Part shown: one piece after another, positions 31,142-38,043 of the stretch
How positions within the stretch are numbered: position 1 is the stretch's first letter
How the letters are laid out: each line of letters opens with the position of its first letter
Position numbers and translations under genes: made by a program
Source: Arsukibacterium sp. UBA5043
Lineage (GTDB): Bacteria; Pseudomonadota; Gammaproteobacteria; Enterobacterales; Alteromonadaceae
Reading direction: 5' to 3'
NCBI GenBank assembly: GCA_002415085.1
Contig: DIBV01000006.1
Coordinates: forward strand, 378,684 to 442,683
Length of the DNA stretch: 64,000 bases
The notes under the pieces: generated by a model
Database searches by the model: none
Told to the model about the DNA's origin: nothing
The model's input: the letters and a program-made list of their open reading frames with translations, nothing else

Positions 31142-31747
31142 ATGGCGCGCGCTGACATGACGCTAAGTAGTATTAATCTTCATTATCTGGAATATGCCGC
31201 CAATGGCTTTTATCTTTTGGCGGTGTTTCTGGCTGCACGTAACAGCATTCACACCTGGTGGCTGGGTATTATTGGTTGTGCCTTGTTTGCAGTGTTGTTT
31301 TTTCAGGTGCAGCTGTATGCCGAGAGCATGCTAATGCTGTTTTTTATTATTACCAATGTGGTCGGTTGGTATCAGTGGGGCCGGGCACGGGGTATTAAGC
31401 ACGTCACCACCACCAGCCAGAAAAAATTACTGCGCTTTACCGGCCTGGCGCTGTTTGTTACCGCTGCGCATGGTTTTATGTTGCACAGCCTGACCAATGG
31501 CTATGCACCCTATGTTGACTCTGCCATTCTGATGTTCAGCCTGATCGCTCAGTTTTTGCTGATGAACCGAAAACTGGAAACCTGGTGGTTCTGGTTGCTG
31601 GTCAATACCATCGCCATCCCGCTGTATATTTCCCGCGAGTTGTATGTCACCGCTATTGTCTATTGCGGCTTCTGGTTTAATGCCTGGTATGGTTTATATC
31701 TGTGGCGTAAGTTAAGCCGCGCAACTACCCGCTTGGTGCGAGAGTAA
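31142..31747 (+). CDS. PnuC-type vitamin transporter
   Basis: About 201 residues, seven membrane segments. PnuC features: YLEYAANGFYLLAVFLAARN, TNVVGWYQWGRA and the C-terminal WFWLLVNTIAIPLYIS plus FWFNAWYGLYLWRKL. Carries nicotinamide riboside or, in some members, thiamine; no TPP or NAD riboswitch is apparent upstream. The start is uncertain: TTG 31127, ATG 31142 and ATG 31157 are in frame and none has a good ribosome site. Confidence 0.85.
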   Translation: MARADMTLSSINLHYLEYAANGFYLLAVFLAARNSIHTWWLGIIGCALFAVLFFQVQLYAESMLMLFFIITNVVGWYQWGRARGIKHVTTTSQKKLLRFTGLALFVTAAHGFMLHSLTNGYAPYVDSAILMFSLIAQFLLMNRKLETWWFWLLVNTIAIPLYISRELYVTAIVYCGFWFNAWYGLYLWRKLSRATTRLVRE

Positions 31748-32104
31748 CGAAGGCCTGAGCACTTAGGTAGCATCTAACAGAGTCCTTTCTATTGGTACGC
31801 AATTTTAAACTGCACAACATCCTTACTATTGCGCGACTGAGTTGCATGCCCGCTCTTTGTATGTTTGTATTATGGATGCCAATGGTGACTGTATCTTACC
31901 CTGCGAAATCAACGTATTGCCAGAACCTTTACCCAAATTATTAACACTTGGCATCGGAAGTGTTGTTGCAGGCTATTGCCTGGCAACCATGATGACAGAT
32001 GAAACAGTTTGTCGTGCTGATGGGCAAGGGCCTTGCCGCTGGGGCGACCAGAGAAGCGGTGTTACTTTTTGACTCCGGGAGGATTAATTTGTGTTATGTG
32101 AACT
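31748..32104. other. Gene-free junction before the accessory island
   Basis: 357 bp with no intact gene. It contains the IS110-like scar (31836-31947) and a GTTATGT heptamer at 32093-32099, close after the stop of the neighbouring minus-strand gene. No terminator or promoter is clear. Confidence 0.5.
31836..31947 (+). mobile_element. Remnant of an IS110-family transposase N-terminus
   Basis: The translation from 31836 reads TELHARSLYVCIMDANGDC followed by PEPLPKLL. It matches from memory the RNase H-like start of IS110 transposases ('DLHARSLYVCI.D..G'), including the length of the beta-hairpin. The catalytic part downstream is absent and the upstream GVD is lost. It is a decayed scar, not an active element. 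Confidence 0.45.
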
Positions 32105-32563
32105 TTACTCGTGATATTTACGAATTACCGCAACTTTGCCATTTTCAATTTCCAAAACTTCCATCATTACCTGATTATAAGCAATAGGTTGCTTACTCTC
32201 AGGGTGAATACCTTTTGCGCTGTTGCTGTACCGAATAGCGATAGCTGAGTTATTAAAAGTAAATACATCAAGCAGCTCAGCACTATATTCAGTATGCGCC
32301 CCCAAATAAAAAGACATTCCTTTACGCATGGCTTCTTTGCCATCGGGTGATCTGGAATCATCAGTTACCCACGGTAAATGTGAGTGTCCTACGTCATCAG
32401 TGAGTAAAGCAAAGTAATTTTCTAAATCGCTCTTTGTTGCGCCTGGCGCTTGAGTTGCAACCATGGTATCAAAATAAATTTGAGCGAATTTTTTAAGATC
32501 AAGTTCATCTGCTGCAACTTGTCTAGCAAATAAAATGATAAATATTAAAACCAGACTTCTCAT
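32105..32563 (-). CDS. Secreted SnoaL/NTF2-like protein
   Basis: 152 residues from ATG 32563, which has GGAG 8 nt upstream. Signal peptide MRSLVLIFIILFARQVAA, then a cone-shaped NTF2-like fold suggested by FAQIYFDTMVATQ, LLTDDVGHSHLPW and the ending MMEVLEIENGKVAVIRKYHE typical of SnoaL domains. Ligand unknown. A longer reading to 32752 overlaps the upstream gene and is rejected. Base use is AT-richer than that of the housekeeping neighbours. Confidence 0.75.
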   Translation of the reverse strand: MRSLVLIFIILFARQVAADELDLKKFAQIYFDTMVATQAPGATKSDLENYFALLTDDVGHSHLPWVTDDSRSPDGKEAMRKGMSFYLGAHTEYSAELLDVFTFNNSAIAIRYSNSAKGIHPESKQPIAYNQVMMEVLEIENGKVAVIRKYHE

Positions 32564-32612
32564 AAGTAACTCCAAGTTGGATGATCCGCCAGCCCAAAGG
32601 ACGCGTCTCTGC

Positions 32613-33281
32613 TTAGTTGCAAGGTATTTCAAAATCCACGTGGTAATGCTCATCATGCCTAACCCAGGAACGCTTTTTGGAAAACTGTATATTCTGAGCC
32701 AAGTACTCACCATACTTCGATTTGAGCAAATTAGGCTGTAACTCAGAATCAAATATTACACGCCATAGGTCATGACCTTGCCGCTTTGCCGCGCGATGAA
32801 GCGCAATTATGTGTGCTGCCATCGCCTCATAGTCTATGGTGTAGTTCTTGTACTCGCCATTGCTGCTGAACTCAATGTTATAGCCGAATTTGTTCAATGG
32901 ACTGGTTGGCAAATGAACCGATTGTCCGGTTTCATCAATCACCGGGACCATGAAGTCGACCGACAGCCCATTTCTATGAGTTTTATGAGGCTTAAACCGT
33001 CCGCCTTCTTTATAGCCAGTTTCTGCATATTTAAAAACTTTTCCGGGCTGACTTGTTTCGAGATCTTTATAGGCTGCGACTATGATTTTGTCTACCTGGG
33101 AGTGAACATAAGTTCGTCCTGCTAACCTGGCGACGGTGCTATACCCAACGAAATTGGGACCTGCATAAGAGAGCTTAACGCCATTTGCTAACCTTCCATC
33201 TGAAGTAGTGCCATAGCAAGTACTCTCTTGTGCCGTTACCGAGAATGCCACGACGACCAATATTAGAAATAGATACTTCAT
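32613..33281 (-). CDS. Secreted M74/LAS-type peptidoglycan peptidase-like protein
   Basis: 222 residues; signal peptide MKYLFLILVVVAFSVTA. Zinc-ligand pattern of the penicillin-insensitive murein endopeptidase (MepA)/LAS group: HKTHRNGLSVDFMVP (H...D) and, near the C-terminus, RHDEHYHVDF (H.H). Likely cleaves peptide cross-links in periplasmic peptidoglycan. Starts 10 nt after the attC-like site, a spacing typical of an integron cassette. Confidence 0.75.
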   Translation of the reverse strand: MKYLFLILVVVAFSVTAQESTCYGTTSDGRLANGVKLSYAGPNFVGYSTVARLAGRTYVHSQVDKIIVAAYKDLETSQPGKVFKYAETGYKEGGRFKPHKTHRNGLSVDFMVPVIDETGQSVHLPTSPLNKFGYNIEFSSNGEYKNYTIDYEAMAAHIIALHRAAKRQGHDLWRVIFDSELQPNLLKSKYGEYLAQNIQFSKKRSWVRHDEHYHVDFEIPCN

Positions 33282-33291
33282 TTATTCGTAC

Positions 33292-33339
33292 CGCTAACGC
33301 TGCATTCAGCTGCTTGCCTGCTGCAATGTTTTGTTATGC
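33292..33339 (-). other. attC-like integron recombination site
   Basis: Read on the minus strand: GCATAAC ... GTTAGCG, whose cores pair as GC(A)TAAC/GTTAGC. Inside, CATTgCAGC pairs with GCTGAATG with one extra unpaired G, like the extrahelical bases of attC sites. The site overlaps the last codons of the SDR gene and ends 10 nt before the next start. At 48 bp it is short for an attC and the GTTAGCG core departs from GTTRRRY at the last base. Confidence 0.55.
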
Positions 33340-34082
33340 ATTTCGTTTCTAGGATTTCGTTCAAAATAACCCTGTCCGTAAAAGGTAGGGCTATGATTGA
33401 TTAACCTAACGATATTGCCTGTGGCAATCCTTGGTTGTGCTAAAACATTCTCCAATATGAACTTCGATAGCTCACTTGGCTCAATATAATTTTGATGATC
33501 GCCGCCAGGCTTCTCTTCGAGAATTTCCGCAGTTTTCATAGTAGGAAGAGCAATAGCTGTAGCCGATATCCCATATGGAGCCTTTTCATTTGCATAGCAC
33601 TTAATAAATGCCTCTACAGCGGCCTTGGAAGAAGTAAAAGGAGACATATCTGGGTAGTTAAACCCTACTGAATTACAGCTAAAAGCAACCAACCGCCCAG
33701 ACTTGAATTTCATCATCGAAGGTGTAACTGCTTTAGCTACTCCACAAAGGGAAACGAAATGGCTATTTATCATACTAGTAATTTCTTCGAAATCAGTACA
33801 AACGAGAGGTTTGTGCCTCCAAAAATCCCCTGCAAAATGAACAACATTAAAGCCGTCATTAAAAAACTCCGAAACATGCCTTTCAAGTTTTAATAAATCT
33901 GATTTATCAGTGAGATCAATTCCTGAAATATATTGGAAGTCTTTGAAACCATCTAACTCTGGGAGCTTTCTCTTTCCACGAGAAACGGCTAAAACCTTGT
34001 ATCCTTTTTTCAATGATATGCTCTCTATCAGTGAACAAGCCAAAGCTGAAGTAGCGCCAGTAACCAATAAATTATTTAACAT
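33306..34082 (-). CDS. Atypical short-chain dehydrogenase/reductase
   Basis: 258 residues with an SDR Rossmann fold: N-terminal LLVTGATSALACSLIE (normally TGxxxGxG; the last Gly is Ala), HFAGDF in the NAG position and AFSCNS with the catalytic Ser region. The active-site YxxxK reads FTSSK, so the catalytic Tyr is Phe. It may bind a nucleotide without normal reductase chemistry. 17 nt downstream of the 2TM-beta gene, so probably co-expressed; its 3' end lies in the attC-like site. Confidence 0.82.
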   Translation of the reverse strand: MLNNLLVTGATSALACSLIESISLKKGYKVLAVSRGKRKLPELDGFKDFQYISGIDLTDKSDLLKLERHVSEFFNDGFNVVHFAGDFWRHKPLVCTDFEEITSMINSHFVSLCGVAKAVTPSMMKFKSGRLVAFSCNSVGFNYPDMSPFTSSKAAVEAFIKCYANEKAPYGISATAIALPTMKTAEILEEKPGGDHQNYIEPSELSKFILENVLAQPRIATGNIVRLINHSPTFYGQGYFERNPRNEMHNKTLQQASS

Positions 34083-34099
34083 TATTGCTCTCTTTTATA

Positions 34100-34840
34100 T
34101 CACTCTGCAGGGGGCTTGAGCCAGAATTTAACAAGTATATACAAAAAACAACTCAATACATTTTTTTTAGTTTCATCAAGATTTCTGCTGAACGATACGG
34201 TCCCACTGTACATTGGTCTAGGACCATCACAAGAGTGAGAAAAAGTACCTGTTACCTTTGAGGGTCTTTTCCCTTCTTCAGACCCAACAACTAGAATTTC
34301 CTCGAACCCTTTTGACGATTTAGGTAGTTTCTCGTCCTTATCAATGCCCTGTTTATACTGTACCTCATATGCGTATCTAAGGCCGGGTATCCCCTTGTCA
34401 TAGGAGATAGTAGCGACCGTTGAATTCCAGCCATGAAATGCATCTGTTTCAGCATAATCTATCCTAATTGATAGACAATCTTGCTTGAAACTTATGTCAT
34501 GAAGTTTTTTGAAAGGGGAGAATTTTGACTCAGTGCCATTTTGGCTGTCTAAGTACTGACAACAATATTCAGTATGTCCTTGCCAAGTACCTTGAAAATC
34601 GAGTTCTGGATAGGCAATTCGCCATAATGATTGCCTTACAAGCTTTTCAGAGAATAAGAATATTCCACCAATTACCGCTGCAGAAGTTAACGGTGCAAGT
34701 ATTCCTTTAAGAAAATTGTCGGGTGCTAGTGACCATAAATAAGCTAGCAATAACCCAATTAATATGGATAGAGTCCATACTAGTCTACTTAATGCATACC
34801 TATGAAACTTATGTAATTTATCCTGCATAAAAATTTCCAT
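34100..34840 (-). CDS. Cap15-like 2TM/beta-barrel protein
   Basis: 246 residues. Two N-terminal membrane helices (about 18-40 and 45-68), then LWRIAYPELDFQGTWQG and a beta-rich soluble domain up to about 225. This order, with the 'P.L.G.W.G' entry into the barrel, resembles the SMODS-associated 2TM-beta effector (Cap15) of CBASS antiphage systems, whose barrel binds a cyclic dinucleotide. No CD-NTase gene is nearby, so it would be an orphan receptor or a relative with another job. The assignment rests on pattern, not on a search. Confidence 0.55.
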   Translation of the reverse strand: MEIFMQDKLHKFHRYALSRLVWTLSILIGLLLAYLWSLAPDNFLKGILAPLTSAAVIGGIFLFSEKLVRQSLWRIAYPELDFQGTWQGHTEYCCQYLDSQNGTESKFSPFKKLHDISFKQDCLSIRIDYAETDAFHGWNSTVATISYDKGIPGLRYAYEVQYKQGIDKDEKLPKSSKGFEEILVVGSEEGKRPSKVTGTFSHSCDGPRPMYSGTVSFSRNLDETKKNVLSCFLYILVKFWLKPPAE

Positions 34841-34878
34841 GTACTGATATGTGTAACGTCGCCATGCCTAGCCTTGAA

Positions 34879-34992
34879 GAAAAAGGGGTCGGAGAAAAAG
34901 GGGTCGGGGCTAATTAAAATCGCGCCAGGTTAACCCTATGCAATTCAGTGCCTTGCAAAGGTATTGTAATTATTAGCTCCGACCCCTTTTTC
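34879..34992. repeat. MITE-like palindromic element
   Basis: About 114 bp bounded by inverted ends GAAAAAGGGGTCGGGGCTAAT (34894 on) and its near-perfect complement ending at 34992. The left end is tandemly doubled: a 15-base copy sits at 34879-34893. The core (about 60 bp) has no reading frame. Such GGGGTCGG palindromes resemble non-autonomous elements mobilised in trans, possibly by IS200-like transposases; that link is an inference. Sits directly behind a gene's stop codon. Confidence 0.65.
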
Positions 34993-34998
34993 ACTTTT

Positions 34999-35268
34999 TC
35001 ACGCATCACTCACTTTGATTGAAGGAAATGAGCCACTAAGAAGCTCAATAAACATTCCAAACACTTCAAGGTAATCTCCTGAGCGGTGGCAGAGTATGCT
35101 TGAGCCATCAATCTTCATCGCAAAACTCATTTTATGTGAATTATGCTCAGTTATGACCCAAGTATCATTTTTCTTATGGCTCTTAAAATCAGTGCAAAAA
35201 TCTACAATAAATGCTTCTAACTGGGCCTCGGAGGCTGACTCAACGGTAATTTCTTGGGCTAAACCCAT
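34999..35268 (-). CDS. Small protein of unknown function in the island
   Basis: 89 residues, acidic, no signal peptide or membrane helix; predicted alpha-beta content (EAQLEAFIVDFCTDFK, MSFAMKIDGSSILCHRS). Not recognised. CGGAGAG is well placed upstream, and a GTTAAAT heptamer (integron core GTTRRRY) lies 18 nt before the start, as in a gene cassette. The MITE-like element begins right after the stop codon. Confidence 0.65.
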   Translation of the reverse strand: MGLAQEITVESASEAQLEAFIVDFCTDFKSHKKNDTWVITEHNSHKMSFAMKIDGSSILCHRSGDYLEVFGMFIELLSGSFPSIKVSDA

Positions 35269-35280
35269 GTTCTCTCCGAA

Positions 35281-35310
35281 ATTTAACGCTTATTGGGCGG
35301 GTCGACCCGC
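35281..35310 (-). other. Cassette-core heptamer and 14-bp palindrome
   Basis: On the minus strand GTTAAAT (35287-35281) fits the integron core GTTRRRY. Adjacent is the perfect palindrome GCGGGTCGACCCGC (35297-35310). The matching second half of an attC was not found in the next 100 bp, so this may be a truncated site at the island edge. Confidence 0.35.
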
Positions 35311-35406
35311 ACTTAAATACGGACTAAGCTGCCTTTGTGCATTTAATGTACAGAACACTACACCGCTAATGCAAAAATTTCAATAACTTATGGGTACACG
35401 GGGCAC

Positions 35407-35484
35407 AGAGGACTGAACCTCTTTTGAAGGAGCCGGGGAGTGTCTGAACACCTGCCGTAAGGCATCAGGGAGCATTGCCCGGGC
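35407..35484. other. Unexplained structured segment
   Basis: A cluster of stems: AGAGG/CCTCT (35407-35422, followed by TTTT), then an outer CCGGG/CCCGG stem (35433-35437 with 35478-35482) enclosing GTGT-CTGA-ACAC (35440-35451) and TGCC-GTAA-GGCA (35453-35464), the latter with a GNRA-type loop on the plus strand. It forms a three-way junction in a gene-free segment between the island and the RiPP operon. No known RNA family is recognised. Confidence 0.35.
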
Positions 35485-35502
35485 GAGTGAGGAAAGGCGT
35501 AG

Positions 35503-35904
35503 CTACAACCAAAGCCGTAACAGGCTGGCCGTTATGAGCGCCAGATAGGTAACGGCGACGGTGGGTTTGGCGGCTTGCTTGGCATAGCCGAGGATTAGCT
35601 GTAGCGGGTTTTGGCGTTGATATTGCCACTGGCTGTGCCACTGACAACCAATATCCTGTGCCTGTAGTATTGCTTGCTCCAGTTGCAGCAAACGGTTGGC
35701 AGCGCGTTGCTGCCAGGTTTTAAGAATGGCCTCATGCAGCCAGAACAAGCCGATAACACCGAGTTGCAGTTCAATTGCGGCGCCACTTTTTAATAGCCAC
35801 AGCCATACCAGAATGGTGACGACTTTAAGCCATAATGCCTGCTGCTCTTGCTTGTCATAGCTTTGCTGAACTAACAGCCACTCTGCCTGATTCTTGTCGG
35901 TCAT
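35503..35904 (-). CDS. Small membrane protein at the end of the RiPP operon
   Basis: 133 residues with hydrophobic helices at about 26-46, 48-62 and 115-133, separated by a Gln-rich cytoplasmic-type stretch (WQQRAANRLLQLEQAILQAQ). Not recognised. 26 nt after the anti-sigma gene and the last gene in its run, so possibly part of sigma-factor control or of copper handling. Confidence 0.65.
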   Translation of the reverse strand: MTDKNQAEWLLVQQSYDKQEQQALWLKVVTILVWLWLLKSGAAIELQLGVIGLFWLHEAILKTWQQRAANRLLQLEQAILQAQDIGCQWHSQWQYQRQNPLQLILGYAKQAAKPTVAVTYLALITASLLRLWL

Positions 35905-35930
35905 ATTGCTTCCTTGCCCGGATATTGCGG

Positions 35931-36638
35931 TTAAATAAACTTAAGTTGTTGCTGAAGTTTAGCCGGTAATTGCTGTAAATCCTGCTCATTTTCACTTATC
36001 ACCACTAAATCGGCGGTTTTTAGGGCCAAACTGCGACCACGGTATGTGCCATCAGAGAAATGATGCTCAAATTTCAGCTGATTATCCGCCGGCACCACAA
36101 ATACCGTCGCCAAACCTTGTTCGGTTTGCAGCACCAAATGTAAAGAACGGGTACCGCGAAAATCACAAAAATTGGCATAAACAATAGATTGCGGCCAGTC
36201 GCTAAGTTCAGCGCCAAAGCTGGCCAGTTTTGCGTTAACCTGAGTCAGCGGTTGCGGTGCCAGCATTTGGTCCATATAGGGGGCTTCGTGATAAACATGC
36301 GCCAGGGCATGCTGGCCTAAGGTCATATCAGGAAAACCATAGTTAAACCAGTTCAGGGTAAGGCCGGCAACAAAGGCAATAGACGCCGCCAGGGCAATGG
36401 CGCCGCTGAAACGTTTGGTCTGAGTACGCTGACTCAACTGCATTTGCTGACGCAACAGCTTTATCGGTAACGTATCGGGTACCTCAAGGCTAAGTGCTTG
36501 CTTGATACGAGCCTGGTCCAGTAGTAACTGGCGTTGCAGTTGTTGCAACTGAGGATCGGCGGCAACGGCAGCAGCGAGCTCACCGGAGCGGGCCAGCGGA
36601 TCAGCAATCAGTGCCTGTCGTATTGATAAATCAGCCAT
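35931..36638 (-). CDS. DUF3379-type anti-sigma factor
   Basis: 235 residues: an N-terminal cytoplasmic helical part (1-78), one membrane helix (about 80-98; IALAASIAFVAGLTLNWF) and a periplasmic domain ending in DLVVISENEQDL. This matches DUF3379 proteins encoded next to ECF sigma factors. Starts 4 nt after the sigma gene stop. It is expected to hold the sigma factor until a periplasmic signal, probably copper-related, releases it. Confidence 0.8.
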   Translation of the reverse strand: MADLSIRQALIADPLARSGELAAAVAADPQLQQLQRQLLLDQARIKQALSLEVPDTLPIKLLRQQMQLSQRTQTKRFSGAIALAASIAFVAGLTLNWFNYGFPDMTLGQHALAHVYHEAPYMDQMLAPQPLTQVNAKLASFGAELSDWPQSIVYANFCDFRGTRSLHLVLQTEQGLATVFVVPADNQLKFEHHFSDGTYRGRSLALKTADLVVISENEQDLQQLPAKLQQQLKFI

Positions 36639-36642
36639 CGCA

Positions 36643-37197
36643 TTACCCCTTTTCTTGCGCGGTCAAACGCTGTTTCAGTAAGTGCCGGGCCCGAAATAAG
36701 CGGGTATTCACGGTATTGACGTTTAAACTTAGTAACTGGCCAATTTCGTCGCTGCTAAAACCTGCCAGGGCCTGCAATAGCAAAGGCTCGCCATATTCTG
36801 GTGGTAACAACATTAACTGTTGTTGCAGCAAGGCGTTATCGTATTGCTGTTCTAATGCCGGATTTAAGTCGTCGGCTAAGGTATCTTGTTCAACATCACT
36901 GTAATCCAGCTGTTTTCGCTCAAAACGCCGGGCGTTTTCCCGCCGTAAAATTGTAATAAGCCAGCTCTTGGCCGCGTTATCGTCCAGTAAGGTATCCAGC
37001 GCTTTCCAGGCCCGTAAAAATGCATCCTGTACAATGTCTTCAGCAATATGCTGATCCCGGCACAGCCAGAAGGCATAGCGATATAAGTCAGCATGGTATA
37101 GCCGCACCAGCTGCTCATAGCGCTGGCTGTTGCTTTGGGCCTTGCGCTTAAATAAAGAGACCGGCAAAGTAAACAGCGTCTTTCGTGATGTAGACAT
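36643..37197 (-). CDS. ECF-type RNA polymerase sigma factor
   Basis: About 184 residues from ATG 37197. Region 2 (LYRYAFWLCRDQHIAEDIVQDAFLRAW) and region 4 (LSSDEIGQLLSLNVNTVNTRLFRARHLL) are clear; region 3 is missing, as in ECF factors. Starts at 37245 and 37269 are also in frame; none has a good ribosome site. Sits between doxX and its anti-sigma gene in the RiPP operon, so it probably drives that operon. Confidence 0.85.
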   Translation of the reverse strand: MSTSRKTLFTLPVSLFKRKAQSNSQRYEQLVRLYHADLYRYAFWLCRDQHIAEDIVQDAFLRAWKALDTLLDDNAAKSWLITILRRENARRFERKQLDYSDVEQDTLADDLNPALEQQYDNALLQQQLMLLPPEYGEPLLLQALAGFSSDEIGQLLSLNVNTVNTRLFRARHLLKQRLTAQEKG

Positions 37198-37299
37198 TAA
37201 TCGGGACTTTTGCTTGGTTGCATGGGTCGTAAGCGTAATTGACATAAGCTGAGCCTGTAAAGCAATCATTTAATCTATAAGCGATGGTGGCCGAAAGCT

Positions 37300-37938
37300 T
37301 CAGTGCCTGGCAGCTATGGAATAACGCTGCTGGCAGTAATGATTTAGCCAGTAGTCGGCGCTGACGTAACGGCCACCACCACTAAAAAACAGGCTTAACA
37401 ACATGGCAAAATAAATTGCCGCAAACTCGATGCCGTTGTTCAGAATAACCAGTTTGCCACTTGAGGTTAGCCAGTCGTAATTACCATGCTGCTGCAGTAA
37501 ATTACGGGCAGCTGCTATTTTTTCGCCGCTTGCCATCACCCGCTCGTTAAGCATAACGGTACCATCGGTCAGCCAGCTGCTGGTATCGGCTATGGCAGGC
37601 CAGCCATAGGGCAGGTGAACGGTAAAAATCGCGACCAGCATTGTTACCATCAGGGGTAGAGCAATCAGCCTGGTTAATAACCCCAGTAGCAGCAAAACAC
37701 CGCCTACTAATTCAGCCGCAATGGCCAGCGCAACCAGCAAGGCAGGAAAAGGCAAGCCAAGGCCCCAGTCACTGTTGCCAAACCAAGAAACTGTACTGTC
37801 AAAACTGCTGAACTTATTCCAGCCGGCCTGGATCAGTACCGGGGCCAGAATAAGTCGGAACAGCAAGAGAGCCAAACCACTTACCTGCGCCAGATGGCGG
37901 GTGGTTTGCAGATACAACGAATAACTTTGTTTAAACAT
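37300..37938 (-). CDS. DoxX-family membrane protein (HvfX type)
   Basis: 212 residues, four or more membrane helices (LALLLFRLILAPVLIQAGWNKF, LLVALAIAAELVGGVLLLLGLLTRLIALPLMV and the C-terminal IEFAAIYFAMLLSLFF). DoxX proteins commonly accompany DUF692/DUF2063 RiPP operons. A periplasmic segment of about 60 residues is inserted before the last helix. Function in the pathway is unknown. 105 nt after hvfC. Confidence 0.82.
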   Translation of the reverse strand: MFKQSYSLYLQTTRHLAQVSGLALLLFRLILAPVLIQAGWNKFSSFDSTVSWFGNSDWGLGLPFPALLVALAIAAELVGGVLLLLGLLTRLIALPLMVTMLVAIFTVHLPYGWPAIADTSSWLTDGTVMLNERVMASGEKIAAARNLLQQHGNYDWLTSSGKLVILNNGIEFAAIYFAMLLSLFFSGGGRYVSADYWLNHYCQQRYSIAARH

Positions 37939-38043
37939 AAACCTTGCCCATTAACCTGTCTCAAATGCTGATACTGAACCAGACCGTGGCCTGACGAATG
38001 TTATTTCAATATTTTGCGTCAGCATGTGGTTTATTTTAAAAAG

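Noticed and set aside
31999-32187. 62-codon plus-strand frame at the island edge
   Set aside because: It overlaps the end of the SnoaL-like gene on the other strand, lacks a ribosome site and resembles no family.
32563-32613. Second attC between the SnoaL-like and peptidase genes
   Set aside because: Palindromic bits (GACGCGTC, GTTGGAT) occur but the outer cores and inner arms do not pair in attC order.
35407-35496. Structured segment as a group II intron or RNase P fragment
   Set aside because: GAGGAAAG-like and GAGCCG-like words are present, but the domain V hairpin of group II introns and the RNase P core are not found.
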